Notes under the pieces: model-generated | Told to the model about the DNA's origin: nothing | The model's database searches: none | Seen by the model: only the letters and a program-made list of their open reading frames with translations | Shown: positions 18,492 to 27,829 of the stretch, piece after piece | Position numbering within the stretch: position 1 is the first letter of the stretch | How the letters are laid out: each line of letters begins with the position of its first letter | Source of the DNA: Muribaculaceae bacterium | Lineage (GTDB): Bacteria > Bacteroidota > Bacteroidia > Bacteroidales > Muribaculaceae | Length of the DNA: 64,000 nt | Assembly (NCBI GenBank): GCA_022510405.1 | Contig: JAFLTP010000005.1 | Coordinates: forward strand, 48,669-112,668 | Direction of reading: 5' to 3' | Made by a program: the position numbers and the translations under genes

Positions 18492-19076
18492 ATGGATAAA
18501 TTAAGTTATGCTTGGGGGATGGCTATGGGCCAGCAACTCAAGGGTATGGGTGTGGATCACCTTAACAAAGAAGATTTCGACGAAGCTGTACACGCTTCTT
18601 TTGAGGGCAAGGAAACAAAATTGACACCTGAAGAGGCACAGAAAATACTTCAAGAGTATCTCCAGGAACTCAACAAGAAGAATGAGGCAATAGCCCGTGA
18701 AGCAGGCGACAAGTTCCTTGAAGCAAACCGTAAGAATCCCGGTGTGCATGTCACTTCTTCAGGCCTTCAATATGTTGTGGAAAAAGAGGGTACCGGAAAA
18801 CAACCTACAGCAACTTCTGAGGTTACAGTTCACTATACAGGCAAACTTCTCGACGGCACTGTATTCGACAGTTCTATAAATAGAGGCGAACCAACCACCT
18901 TTCCGCTCAATCGTGTGATACCGGGATGGACCGAAGGTCTCCAACTTATGAAAGAGGGTGGTAAATACACATTCTTTATCCCGAGTGACCTCGCTTATGG
19001 TCCCGCCGGTATTCCTAATGTGATTCCTCCTCACAGTACCCTCATCTTCGATGTGGAACTTATTAACGTAAAATAA
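18492..19076 (+). CDS. FKBP-type peptidyl-prolyl isomerase, cytosolic
   Basis: 194 residues without signal peptide. An N-terminal dimerisation region (residues 1-75: [14 protein letters not shown] and [22 protein letters not shown]) is followed by a complete FKBP domain: [18 protein letters not shown], the [16 protein letters not shown] active-site loop and [22 protein letters not shown]. The catalytic aromatic, Asp and IPGW residues are intact, so it should be an active foldase, similar to FkpA/Mip but cytoplasmic. First gene of a four-gene FKBP-related cluster. Confidence 0.93.
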   Translation: MDKLSYAWGMAMGQQLKGMGVDHLNKEDFDEAVHASFEGKETKLTPEEAQKILQEYLQELNKKNEAIAREAGDKFLEANRKNPGVHVTSSGLQYVVEKEGTGKQPTATSEVTVHYTGKLLDGTVFDSSINRGEPTTFPLNRVIPGWTEGLQLMKEGGKYTFFIPSDLAYGPAGIPNVIPPHSTLIFDVELINVK

Positions 19077-19094
19077 TAAATGTATAATCAATAA

Positions 19095-19128
19095 ATAGCT
19101 ATTATGGCACTGGAGCCATAATAGCTAT
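19095..19128 (+). terminator. Perfect 14-bp hairpin between two FKBP genes
   Basis: ATAGCTATTATGGC (19095-19108) and GCCATAATAGCTAT (19115-19128) are exact complements around a 6-nt loop. There is no U-run after it, so it may be a processing or stability hairpin or an attenuator rather than a strong terminator. The next ATG lies 14 bp downstream. Confidence 0.6.
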
Positions 19129-19142
19129 AAATTTAATTGGAA

Positions 19143-19754
19143 ATGAAAAAATCTCAAATCTTTTATGTAGCCACGGCAACACTTCTTGCCGGTGGCCTAC
19201 TTGCATCTTGTGGTAACAAGAAACAGACTGAAACAATTGAGGAAGAAGCAGTAGAAGAAAGCTTCACTCCGGGTGAGAAAACAGAAGCTGTAGACTCTTT
19301 GCAAGTTATCGATGAAATGGTACAGGCTGTTGAAACATCTGTCAACGGAATTAACGGTACTAAATATAATGCCGCATTTTTCGACAACGCCGCAAACAAA
19401 GGCGACAAAGCAACTGCCGACCAATATGCACAGACTGCAAGCGGTCTTAAGTATGTCATCGCTAACGAAGGTAATGGCAAAAGTCCGAGTGCTACAGATA
19501 AAGTGACCGTTCATTATGTGGGCACTCTTACTGATGGCGCTCAATTCGACAGTTCAATCGACCGTGGTGAACCCATAGAATTCCCGCTTAACCGTGTTAT
19601 TCCAGGGTGGACAGAAGGTCTCCAACTTATGAAAGAGGGTGGCACGGCTGTGTTCTATATCCCTTCCAATTTGGCTTACGGTCCGCAGGAATTGCCCGGT
19701 ATCCCGGCTAATTCTCCTCTTATTTTCTGGGTTCAACTCCTTCAAGTGAACTAA
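19143..19754 (+). CDS. FKBP-type peptidyl-prolyl isomerase, lipoprotein
   Basis: 203 residues. The lipoprotein signal MKKSQIFYVATATLLAGGLLASC ends in a lipobox, followed by an acidic linker and a complete FKBP domain: [34 protein letters not shown] and YGPQELPGIPANSPLIF. It is likely a periplasm-facing foldase anchored to a membrane. The FKBP half is nearly the same as that of the preceding cytosolic protein over the active-site loop, which suggests duplication followed by acquisition of a signal peptide. I chose the ATG at 19143 instead of the TTG at 19137. Confidence 0.93.
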   Translation: MKKSQIFYVATATLLAGGLLASCGNKKQTETIEEEAVEESFTPGEKTEAVDSLQVIDEMVQAVETSVNGINGTKYNAAFFDNAANKGDKATADQYAQTASGLKYVIANEGNGKSPSATDKVTVHYVGTLTDGAQFDSSIDRGEPIEFPLNRVIPGWTEGLQLMKEGGTAVFYIPSNLAYGPQELPGIPANSPLIFWVQLLQVN

Positions 19755-19760
19755 TAAAAT

Positions 19761-19922
19761 ATGAGAATTTCAAGAAGATTTATTAATTTTGCACTATTAT
19801 TCTGCATTTCTCTCCTTCCTGCAGTCTTGCTGAGCTGCAAAGGACGTACCGCTGAAAATATGGAGCCTACGTGCGACACCGTAGAGGTGGTGATTATGCA
19901 GAATACAAATGTTGAAAATTAA
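19761..19922 (+). CDS. Small lipoprotein, 53 residues, unknown function
   Basis: An ORF of 54 codons starting 6 bp after the FKBP lipoprotein stop and ending 17 bp before the next gene. It begins MRISRRFINFALLFCISLLP, then AVLLSCKGRTAEN, a good lipoprotein signal with lipobox LLSC near residue 26. Only 27 residues follow the lipidated Cys. The positive start, hydrophobic core, lipobox and tight placement in the FKBP operon argue for a real gene. No family is recognised. Confidence 0.7.
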   Translation: MRISRRFINFALLFCISLLPAVLLSCKGRTAENMEPTCDTVEVVIMQNTNVEN

Positions 19923-19939
19923 CTATTAACTCTTTTAGA

Positions 19940-20800
19940 ATGAAATTTTTAAGAATTTTGCCCATTGCGGCTATCGCTTGCCTGGCTGTTTCTTGTGAAA
20001 ATGGCTCAGGTTCTCTTTCTGAGAACGCATCTCAAACTGACTCTTTGATGTATTATCTGGGTCAGATGCATGCAGCAGACTATCTTCGTGAAGCTAATCG
20101 CGACACTACTTTGAAAGAAAATTCTGAAAAACAGGCTTACCTTTCAGGTGTTCGTGCAGGTCTTGCAGCTCTCAAGGAAGGTAATGAAAGTTACAACAAG
20201 GGCGTCATGATGGGTATGCAGATGGCTTCCCAGATGATGAGCTTCACTGAGCAAATGGGCGTGGATATCAATAAGAACGCTTACGTCGGTAGTCTCCAAA
20301 GCGCGCTTATGGCCGACACTATGCCTAACACTACTCAGGCTCAACGCGATTTCAGAAATGTGATGCAGAACATCGAGGCCGCTAAAGAGGCTCGCGATAA
20401 GGCTGCAAGTCAGGAAAGTTTAAATAAGGTGGCTGCTACTTCAGATCTTCCCAAGATCAGCGACGACCTTTATGGCAAGGTGACTGAAGCCAACAATGAC
20501 ACTATCAAATTGGCAGATGGCGACGAAATAAACCTCGTGGCTAATGTAACCAAGGAAGATGGTGAAAGCGTGAACATTCCGATGTCTCCAAAAGGTAAAA
20601 TCGGTAACAAACGTAGTTTCCCGGAACTTATTTCAACAGCAGTTCTTACTCTTAAGAGCGGTGAAACCGGTGAATTCCTCACCACTGCACACGCACTTTT
20701 GGGATCCAGAGCTTCTCAAATGAACCTCGAACCTACTGATGTACTCAAACTTACTCTCACTCCTACTTTGGTCCCCAAAGAGGAAGAACCTGCCAAATAA
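19940..20800 (+). CDS. Degenerate FKBP-like lipoprotein
   Basis: 286 residues. The signal peptide ends in LAVSC (lipobox, Cys near residue 19). Residues 30-150 resemble the helical FKBP N-terminal domain (SLMYYLGQMHAADYLRE, GVMMGMQMASQMM). Residues 185-280 keep the layout of an FKBP domain but lack VHYTG, FDSS and the IPGW active-site loop; in their place are NLVANVTKEDGESVN and FPELISTAVLTLKSGETGEF. It is probably a chaperone-like or structural paralogue without prolyl isomerase activity (inference). Last gene of the cluster, with a strong terminator after it. Confidence 0.7.
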   Translation: MKFLRILPIAAIACLAVSCENGSGSLSENASQTDSLMYYLGQMHAADYLREANRDTTLKENSEKQAYLSGVRAGLAALKEGNESYNKGVMMGMQMASQMMSFTEQMGVDINKNAYVGSLQSALMADTMPNTTQAQRDFRNVMQNIEAAKEARDKAASQESLNKVAATSDLPKISDDLYGKVTEANNDTIKLADGDEINLVANVTKEDGESVNIPMSPKGKIGNKRSFPELISTAVLTLKSGETGEFLTTAHALLGSRASQMNLEPTDVLKLTLTPTLVPKEEEPAK

Positions 20801-20829
20801 GCAATAAACAGTAAGCGGCATAAAATAGT

Positions 20830-20867
20830 AAAGGATAGAGATTAAGTTCCCTATCCTTTATTTTTTA
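20830..20867 (+). terminator. Intrinsic terminator of the FKBP cluster
   Basis: AAAGGATAG (20830-20838) pairs with CTATCCTTT (20851-20859), followed by ATTTTTTAT. Confidence 0.85.
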
Positions 20868-20884
20868 TGAGTATTGTGGGATGT

Positions 20885-21244
20885 TTATTCCAAAATAAAA
20901 GGAACATCCACTTTCGCCGGAGCCACAACCGGAGATCCCTCTTTTTCCGCCGGTATCCATGCCGGCATTCCCTTCACTATCCTCAATGCCTCAGTCTCCA
21001 AGTCCGGATCCACAAATTTCTCCACCTTGAAATTCTGTAACTGACCATTGATTTCAACTATAAAATCAATCACCACTATGCCTTCAACTCCATTTTCTTT
21101 GGCTGTCTCCGGATAACGGGTGTTTTCTTTAACATATTTTTTAAGTGCTTTCTCACCTCCGGGAAATTGCGGAGCGCTGTCGGCATAAGCATTTATTCCG
21201 AATCCCATGGCAAATATTGCCATCGCTGTAATTATCTTCTTCAT
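20885..21244 (-). CDS. Secreted TonB C-terminal domain protein
   Basis: 119 residues with a cleavable signal peptide (MKKIITAMAIFAMGFGINAYA) followed directly by one TonB C-terminal domain: PQFPGGEKALKKYVKENTRYP, then EGIVVIDFIVEINGQLQNF and the helix ETEALRIVKGMPAW. The membrane anchor and Pro-rich spacer of a true TonB are missing, so it cannot carry energy from an ExbB complex on its own. Many Bacteroidota have such free periplasmic TonB-C domains, of unknown role. Convergent to the FKBP cluster. Confidence 0.85.
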   Translation of the reverse strand: MKKIITAMAIFAMGFGINAYADSAPQFPGGEKALKKYVKENTRYPETAKENGVEGIVVIDFIVEINGQLQNFKVEKFVDPDLETEALRIVKGMPAWIPAEKEGSPVVAPAKVDVPFILE

Positions 21245-21310
21245 GTCCTTGTTTCTTTAATGGTCTAAATCGATTTTGAATTCCGACAAATAATTATGTC
21301 AGAAGGGTAT

Positions 21311-22054
21311 CTAAATATATGACTTAATAAAATTCAAAAGGTTAAATTCTTTCTTCTTATTTCCTTGAGAAGGGAGTTGGAGACTAATCCTGTATTCCTT
21401 CATAAATTCTTTCATCTCTTCTTCGGTTTTCTTTATTCCATGTAATACTTTTGTGCATCGGCTGAATTGATTGAAAAAAACATCATTGGATTGAGCCCAT
21501 TGATGAGACTTCACTTTCCATCTGCTCTTGTTTTGCCTCAACATATTTTCAAAAAAATCTTTTTTACCCGGCATCATTACGGCAAAAAACCAATTTCCGT
21601 CATTATAATGAAGCAATAGAATAGAATGCATTTTCTCTCCGGTCCCCTTCATTTTCACAGCAGGATTATGGTCTCTTATATTTATCTCCAATTCTCCATG
21701 AAATTCCCGGTTGATCCTCCCCATATAATGTTTGTAGATTCTGCCATGGGTGCTTGTGTCTTTCTGATTCGTCTGAAAGATATACTGATGGATCATTTCA
21801 TGAACCAAAATTGAGTCAAGGAATTTTGGATCGAAATCCTCCACTTTATTATAGATAATGATCTTATCCCTAATTTCCTTCACTCCTTTCTTGATTTTCA
21901 CCCTCCGATGAAACAATGCATTGTAACTCCGACAATCCTTGCGGATTACAAGTTGCACCGGCATGAACTTTTCAGGTTCCCATATTCCCCTCTCTCCAAT
22001 TCTATCTATCCAATAAGAATGTCTTTCCCTCAAATACTTTATCTCAAGTTTCAT
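21311..22054 (-). CDS. SprT-like zinc metalloprotease domain protein
   Basis: 247 residues without signal peptide. The HEMIHQY zinc-protease helix (HExxH) is around residue 85 and a third ligand is probably the His of STHGRIYKHYM, 14 residues on, as in the SprT/SPRTN family. The C-terminal half is Lys-rich and aromatic and lacks a recognisable zinc ribbon. SprT-like proteases of eukaryotes cleave DNA-protein crosslinks; a similar role here is only a possibility. It is a stand-alone gene. Confidence 0.78.
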   Translation of the reverse strand: MKLEIKYLRERHSYWIDRIGERGIWEPEKFMPVQLVIRKDCRSYNALFHRRVKIKKGVKEIRDKIIIYNKVEDFDPKFLDSILVHEMIHQYIFQTNQKDTSTHGRIYKHYMGRINREFHGELEINIRDHNPAVKMKGTGEKMHSILLLHYNDGNWFFAVMMPGKKDFFENMLRQNKSRWKVKSHQWAQSNDVFFNQFSRCTKVLHGIKKTEEEMKEFMKEYRISLQLPSQGNKKKEFNLLNFIKSYI

Positions 22055-22120
22055 CCAATGTCTCCGTAAAATTTGATCAGACCATCTATGATTCTACGAA
22101 TTTAGCAATTAAATTGCAGA

Positions 22121-22154
22121 TAAAAAAGAGAGCCTGGCGTTTTGCCAAGCTCTC
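22121..22154 (-). terminator. Intrinsic terminator of gapA
   Basis: On the minus strand GAGAGCTTGGC pairs with GCCAGGCTCTC (one G-U) around a 5-nt loop and is followed by TTTTTTA. Confidence 0.88.
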
Positions 22155-22175
22155 CGGTTATTTGGGTTAAGAATA

Positions 22176-23204
<1,029 letters not shown>

Positions 23205-23290
23205 TTATGGTTTGTTTTGTTAACTCCTTATCATTTCAGTAGTTAAGTCACTTTCTATATAGTCGCCTAACCTACTGCACTGCGGATATG

Positions 23291-23322
23291 CAAAATTAAA
23301 GAAAATTTTAACTTAATTCAAA
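23291..23322 (-). promoter_or_regulatory. Promoter of gapA
   Basis: Minus-strand TTTG (complement of 23319-23322), a 20-bp spacer and TAATTTTG (complement of 23291-23298): an exact consensus match in an AT-rich stretch. Confidence 0.82.
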
Positions 23323-23392
23323 GTAAATGCAGGAATATTTTTAATAATAATGTTTTTTAACCAATTAAGGCATTTGATTAGAATTTTTTTTG

Positions 23393-23400
23393 TAGTTTTG
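23393..23400 (+). promoter_or_regulatory. -7 element upstream of mscL
   Basis: TAGTTTTG at 23393-23400 matches TAnnTTTG. The nearest TTTG is only 16 bp upstream, so the -33 element is weak or non-standard. Confidence 0.5.
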
Positions 23401-23460
23401 CCTGTCACATACTAATTTGCGAAGTATTCATTATTTTTTGGAATTAACTAACCTTTCATC

Positions 23461-23931
23461 ATGGGAAAATTTATAGAAGATTTTAAAGCGTTCGCCCTAA
23501 AGGGTAATGTGATTGACATGGCGGTCGGTGTAATCGTCGGCGGTGCTTTCGGTAAGATTGTATCTTCTTTGGTCAATGATATAATAATGCCGGTTATCAC
23601 TCTTTGCACCGGTGGCACCGGTTTCGAGAATATGAAGTTTGTGATCAAACATGGTATCCCGGCCACCGAGGAAGGACAGGCTGCCGTGGAGGAAGTTGCT
23701 GTACACTATGGAACATTCATCCAGAATATCGTTGACTTCTTCATCATCGCCTTCTCAATTTTCGTGGCAATCCGTGTCACAGTGAAATTCCAGGAGAAAT
23801 GGAAGAAAGATGAGGAAACAGCTGCTGCAGAACCGACTCCTGAACCGGCTCCCACCAAAGAAGAGGTATTACTTGGCGAAATACGCGACCTCCTAAAACA
23901 GCAAAACACAGACCTCGAAGCAAAAAAATAA
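23461..23931 (+). CDS. mscL: Large-conductance mechanosensitive channel MscL
   Basis: 156 residues, slightly longer than the 136 of E. coli. N-terminal helix GKFIEDFKAFALKGNVIDMAVGVIVGGAFGKIVSSLVNDIIMP is the family signature (S1 plus pore-lining TM1). TM2 lies near residues 90-115 and is followed by a charged helical bundle (EEVLLGEIRDLLKQQN). The periplasmic loop carries an unusual Gly-rich TGGTGF segment. It opens under membrane tension to release solutes during hypo-osmotic shock. Single gene. Confidence 0.96.
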   Translation: MGKFIEDFKAFALKGNVIDMAVGVIVGGAFGKIVSSLVNDIIMPVITLCTGGTGFENMKFVIKHGIPATEEGQAAVEEVAVHYGTFIQNIVDFFIIAFSIFVAIRVTVKFQEKWKKDEETAAAEPTPEPAPTKEEVLLGEIRDLLKQQNTDLEAKK

Positions 23932-23937
23932 TAAGTC

Positions 23938-23968
23938 AACTCACAACTTAAAACTCACAACTTTAATA
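23938..23968. repeat. Heptad tract between mscL and nucleoside kinase
   Basis: CAACTCA, CAACTTA, AAACTCA and CAACTTT follow in 7-bp steps in the convergent gap and reach the stop codon of the nucleoside kinase. Confidence 0.7.
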
Positions 23969-25633
23969 ATTGAACGAGGAGCCCCCCAGAAATTCGCGTA
24001 GCAGCGAAGTGGTGGGGATTTGATCGGCCGGGATAGGCTCGAAATAACTTAGGAGTTTCATGAGACGATAGGCTTGAGCATAGAGCACATTGTCGCGTGG
24101 AACTTCTCTTAATAATGGCATGGCATATTCTTTCATCACTCCCAATTCGAATATAAGGGATGAATTGAAAGTGGCATCGGCATTCTCGCTGAACGGGAAA
24201 ATCCATTTCTCTTCTCCCCTGCGCACGCTGGGCCACCTGCGGATACTTTCCAAAGCCGATGTGCGGCGATATTTATAATCCCTCACGATACGGCGAAGCA
24301 ACCGGTTGTCGCTTGTCGAGATCCAGTTGTGATTGTCGATCTTTAGAGTGGTGAGGGCAGATACATACACCTTGAATATCTTGTCGGCGTGAATGGAATG
24401 CGTTAGTTCCGGATTCAGCCCATGGATACCCTCCATCAAGAGCACATCATTTTTCTCAAGTTTAAGAGGTTTGTATTTCTCGACTCTTTTGCCTAACTCA
24501 AATGAATAGGTTGGAATATTTATTTCCTCACCGGCCAAAAGTCTCTTTAAATCGGAATTGAGCCTTTCAAGATCAAGTGCATATAAAGATTCGAAATCAA
24601 AGTCGCCTGTCTCATCTTTGGGGGTAAGTTCGCGGTCTACGAAATAATCGTCGAGAGAAATCATCTTAGGCACAATCAGATTTGTGGCCAAATGAATCGC
24701 AAGCCGTTTGGTAGAGGTGGTCTTACCCGAAGACGAAGGTCCGGCCACCAACACTATCCCCGCTCCCCCCTCTTTTCGGCGGTCGGCGATTTCATTGGCT
24801 ATCTGGCCGATAAGTTTTTCGTGCATCGCCTCAGCCACATTGATTAGCCCTGCTGTTCGTTTTTCCTGCACCGCTCGGTTAAGTTCGCCGACATTTTTAA
24901 CCCTTATCATATAGTTGAACCTCAACTGGTCGGTGAAAGCCTTAAACATCTTTTCCCCGGGTGGATTTTTCTTGAGCATCTCTTCAGTCTTTTCAGGCGT
25001 GAAAGGGAAAATCAAGAATCCTTCCTTATATAATTTCAAATCGAAGTCGGATAGAAAACCCGTGGATGGCGCCAATGGACCATAAAACCCATCGGCAAGT
25101 CCCGCAAGGTTATAATAAGTGGTGTAAAGCTCATGAAGGGTTTCGAGAAGGTTCACCTTTGCCTCCAGACCTTGCTCACGATACATTTCAATCACATCTT
25201 TGGTGAGACGTTCATGGCGTTTGAAAGGAATGTCGGAAGATACATAAGCCTCCATTTTTTCTTTTACAGAATCCAAAAGTTTTTGGTCGGGCAGAATGTC
25301 TTTTTCTCCGTCGCTTAGCCTGCAATAATGACCCCCGGCGATTGAATGGTCGATTCTTAGTGTGGAACCCGGAAGCACCGCATTGACCGCTTTATAAAGC
25401 AACATACAGAGCGATCTGATATACACTCTCTTGCCTGTTTCCGAATCAGCGGGAAGAAACTCCACCTGTTTTGGGGAAAACAAGGGGAAACATAGATCTT
25501 CGGTTTTATTGTTGACATAAGCGCAAATCGGCTTGAACGGCAACTCTTCTTTAAGACGCGGAATAAGATCGATAACTTTTTCACCACCCAGCATTGAGAG
25601 GTATTCTCCGGTGTTCTTGCAATATATTTTCAT
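23963..25633 (-). CDS. Nucleoside (uridine-type) kinase with TGS/ThrRS-like N-terminus
   Basis: 556 residues. Residues 1-70 form a TGS-like domain and about 75-260 resemble the second domain of threonyl-tRNA synthetase. From residue 290 a phosphoribulokinase/uridine kinase domain follows, with Walker A GPSSSGKTT, the DDYF motif and GIHGLNPEL. This fusion is widespread in Bacteroidota and Firmicutes and is annotated as nucleoside or uridine kinase. It probably phosphorylates a nucleoside with ATP; what the synthetase-like half binds is unknown. It has its own promoter and a short leader, and is divergent from yebC. Confidence 0.88.
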   Translation of the reverse strand: MKIYCKNTGEYLSMLGGEKVIDLIPRLKEELPFKPICAYVNNKTEDLCFPLFSPKQVEFLPADSETGKRVYIRSLCMLLYKAVNAVLPGSTLRIDHSIAGGHYCRLSDGEKDILPDQKLLDSVKEKMEAYVSSDIPFKRHERLTKDVIEMYREQGLEAKVNLLETLHELYTTYYNLAGLADGFYGPLAPSTGFLSDFDLKLYKEGFLIFPFTPEKTEEMLKKNPPGEKMFKAFTDQLRFNYMIRVKNVGELNRAVQEKRTAGLINVAEAMHEKLIGQIANEIADRRKEGGAGIVLVAGPSSSGKTTSTKRLAIHLATNLIVPKMISLDDYFVDRELTPKDETGDFDFESLYALDLERLNSDLKRLLAGEEINIPTYSFELGKRVEKYKPLKLEKNDVLLMEGIHGLNPELTHSIHADKIFKVYVSALTTLKIDNHNWISTSDNRLLRRIVRDYKYRRTSALESIRRWPSVRRGEEKWIFPFSENADATFNSSLIFELGVMKEYAMPLLREVPRDNVLYAQAYRLMKLLSYFEPIPADQIPTTSLLREFLGGSSFNY

Positions 25634-25664
25634 GGTAAATAGTATTCCAATGGTTTATCAGCCA

Positions 25665-25695
25665 CAAATTTAATTAAAATTCAACTTCCTTCAAT
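25665..25695 (-). promoter_or_regulatory. Promoter of the nucleoside kinase
   Basis: Minus-strand ATTG (complement of 25692-25695), a 19-bp spacer and TAAATTTG (complement of 25665-25672). Confidence 0.65.
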
Positions 25696-25739
25696 AAAAT
25701 ATTAATTGATGTTAATTAAAGTGATTGAGGGATTTTTAT

Positions 25740-25747
25740 TAAATTTG
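25740..25747 (+). promoter_or_regulatory. -7 element upstream of yebC
   Basis: TAAATTTG matches TAnnTTTG, but no TTTG lies at the right distance. The leader to the ATG at 25852 would be about 98 nt. Confidence 0.45.
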
Positions 25748-25851
25748 CGAATTGTTAATTAATTTCGCCTTAAATCTGTAAAATCCACTTTAAACATTTT
25801 CATTTAAGAGAGATTAAGCTAAGCAGTAATAACAATAACAAACATCATAAC

Positions 25852-26568
25852 ATGGGAAGAGCGTTTGAATATCGCAAAGCAAGAAAATTGAAACGATGGG
25901 GCAACATGAGCCGCACCTTCACCCGAATAGGTAAGGAAATCACAATGGCTGTAAAAGCCGGCGGTCCTGATCCCGACATGAATCCGCGTTTGCGTGTGCT
26001 TATGCAAAATGCGAAGGCTGCCAACATGCCTAAAGACACTGTGGAACGTGCCATCAAGAAGGCCACCGATAAGGATGCCGGCGATTATAAGGAAATAATC
26101 TACGAAGGATACGGCCCCCACGGAATAGCGATTGTAGTGGAAACTGCCACCGACAACAACCAAAGAACAGTGGCTAATGTCCGCAGTTATTTCAACAAAC
26201 ATGGCGGTTCCCTTGGCACTCAAGGTTCACTCTCTTTCTTGTTCGACCATAAGAGCGTGTTCCATGTTAAACCCAACCCCGATACCGACCAGGAAGAATT
26301 GGAACTTAGCCTAATGGATTTTGAAGGTGAATTCGAACCTGATGAAGAGGAATGGGTAATCTACGGCGCTTTCGACCAATTTGCCAATCTCCAGAAATTC
26401 CTGGAAGAGAATGGTCTCGAAATAATCTCTGCCGAATTCGAGCGTATTCCTAACGATTATAAGGAAGTGACTCCCGAGCAACGTGAGGCAATCGAAAAAC
26501 TTCTTGAAAAATTTGAAGACGACGAAGACGTTCAAAATGTCTTCCATAATATGAAGGAAGAGGAATAA
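25852..26568 (+). CDS. YebC/PmpR family protein
   Basis: 238 residues with the canonical start MGRAFEYRKARKLKRWGNMSRTFTRIGKEI and the VERAIKKATDK and YEGYGPHGIAIVVE motifs of the TACO1/YebC family. These proteins act as DNA-binding regulators in some bacteria and, in others, help ribosomes through proline-rich stretches. The extended acidic C-terminus (KFEDDEDVQNVFHNMKEEE) is common in Bacteroidota copies. The highly conserved N-terminus fixes the start. Single gene. Confidence 0.94.
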   Translation: MGRAFEYRKARKLKRWGNMSRTFTRIGKEITMAVKAGGPDPDMNPRLRVLMQNAKAANMPKDTVERAIKKATDKDAGDYKEIIYEGYGPHGIAIVVETATDNNQRTVANVRSYFNKHGGSLGTQGSLSFLFDHKSVFHVKPNPDTDQEELELSLMDFEGEFEPDEEEWVIYGAFDQFANLQKFLEENGLEIISAEFERIPNDYKEVTPEQREAIEKLLEKFEDDEDVQNVFHNMKEEE

Positions 26569-26587
26569 ATTTTTGTCTTCTATAGTC

Positions 26588-26660
26588 ATGATTCATCGCG
26601 ATTTATCCAAATGTACCCGATTCATTGCGATTATTCATGATAAATCCCGATTCATCAATT
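26588..26660. repeat. Three phased GATTCAT motifs upstream of fumarate reductase
   Basis: GATTCATCGCGATTTAT (26590-26606) and GATTCATTGCGATTATT (26619-26635) are near copies, and GATTCATCAATT (26649-26660) is a shorter third. Motif starts are 29 and 30 bp apart, close to three helical turns. They fill the only space between yebC and frdC; no exact TAnnTTTG promoter is visible there. Confidence 0.6.
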
Positions 26661-26699
26661 CTAACAATAATAACTAAACTAAACTAACAAACATCCGCT

Positions 26700-27824
26700 A
26701 TGTGGTTAACATGCTCAACCGTTGGACGTAAGTTCATCATGGCAGCCTCCGGTGCCGTGCTTGTGCTTTTCGTCACATTCCACTGCTGTATGAACTCCAT
26801 AGCCATCTGCTGGCCTGCAACCTATAATTCACTATGTGAATTCTTGGGCGCCAACTGGTACGCACTGGTGGCTTCGGTGGCTCTTGCCTTGTTCATACTT
26901 TTGCACATAGTCTACGCATGCTGGCTCACCTTGCAAAACCGCAAGGCCCGTGGTCCGGTAAGCTACGCTATCTCTAAGAAACCGAAGACTGTAGAATGGT
27001 CTTCAAAGAACATGCTCGTTCTCGGTATCGTGATCCTCGGTTTCCTCGTGGTTCACCTTATCCAGTTCTGGGCCAAAATGCAGCTTCAGGAAATCCGTGG
27101 TGTTCACGATGTGCTTCCACCGGCTGCCGGTACTCTTTTCCTTCAGGAAGCTTTCCAGACCAACTGGACTTGGATTGTCTACATCGCAGGTTTCATCGCT
27201 TTATGGTTCCACCTCAACCATGGTATCTGGTCAATGTTCCAGTCAGTAGGTTGGGACAACACTGTATGGATCTCACGTCTTAAGAAGATTGCCGTTTGTT
27301 GGAGTTCTGTAGTTTGTCTTCTTTTCGTGGCTCAGGCTATCGTATTTACTGCCAAGGCTCATGAAGGTTACTTCAAGAACAACCCGGTGCTTCGTGAACA
27401 ATACAAGGAAATGCTCGTGCCGATGTTCGACAAAGACTTCGGTCCGGATGCAGCCCAATTCGGTATACCCACCGCAAGCATGCTTCCTTACGATCAGTTC
27501 TCTATGCTCGTTGACGCTGTGATGCAGAAATATGCTGACTTCCCTCAGAGTCTCGATGACCCACGTATCCAGATGGATCTCGCCCGCATACCTTCTGCTG
27601 CTGAAAAAGAACAATATCTCCAGGCTGTTGACCAAAGAATCAAAGGGTTGGAACATCTCCGCAGCGCTCAAAACCTTATCACCTACCTGAATGGTGGTGA
27701 GGCGCCCGCTGAAGTGCAGCCATTAGAACCGGTGGCTTTCGAAGAGGAGGCTACAATTGAAGAATTTGCCGCTCCGGTAGACATAGCCGAAGATGGCGTA
27801 ATGGAAAATACTAATAACGAATAA
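26700..27824 (+). CDS. frdC: Fumarate reductase/succinate dehydrogenase cytochrome b subunit, C-terminally extended
   Basis: 374 residues. Residues 1-220 form the five-helix diheme cytochrome b of type B quinol:fumarate reductases. Histidines likely to bind haem occur in [25 protein letters not shown] and WFHLNHGIW. It takes electrons from menaquinol and passes them to the FrdAB catalytic pair. After the last helix there is an extension of about 150 residues: amphipathic helices, then an acidic Glu/Ala/Pro tail. Usual family members have about 210-260 residues. It is followed by frdA after 5 bp. Confidence 0.92.
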   Translation: MWLTCSTVGRKFIMAASGAVLVLFVTFHCCMNSIAICWPATYNSLCEFLGANWYALVASVALALFILLHIVYACWLTLQNRKARGPVSYAISKKPKTVEWSSKNMLVLGIVILGFLVVHLIQFWAKMQLQEIRGVHDVLPPAAGTLFLQEAFQTNWTWIVYIAGFIALWFHLNHGIWSMFQSVGWDNTVWISRLKKIAVCWSSVVCLLFVAQAIVFTAKAHEGYFKNNPVLREQYKEMLVPMFDKDFGPDAAQFGIPTASMLPYDQFSMLVDAVMQKYADFPQSLDDPRIQMDLARIPSAAEKEQYLQAVDQRIKGLEHLRSAQNLITYLNGGEAPAEVQPLEPVAFEEEATIEEFAAPVDIAEDGVMENTNNE

Positions 27825-27829
27825 GCGAT

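Noticed and set aside
26588..26660. CRISPR-like array
   Set aside because: Only three short motifs, not identical over a full repeat length, no cas genes, and spacers that resemble the repeats.
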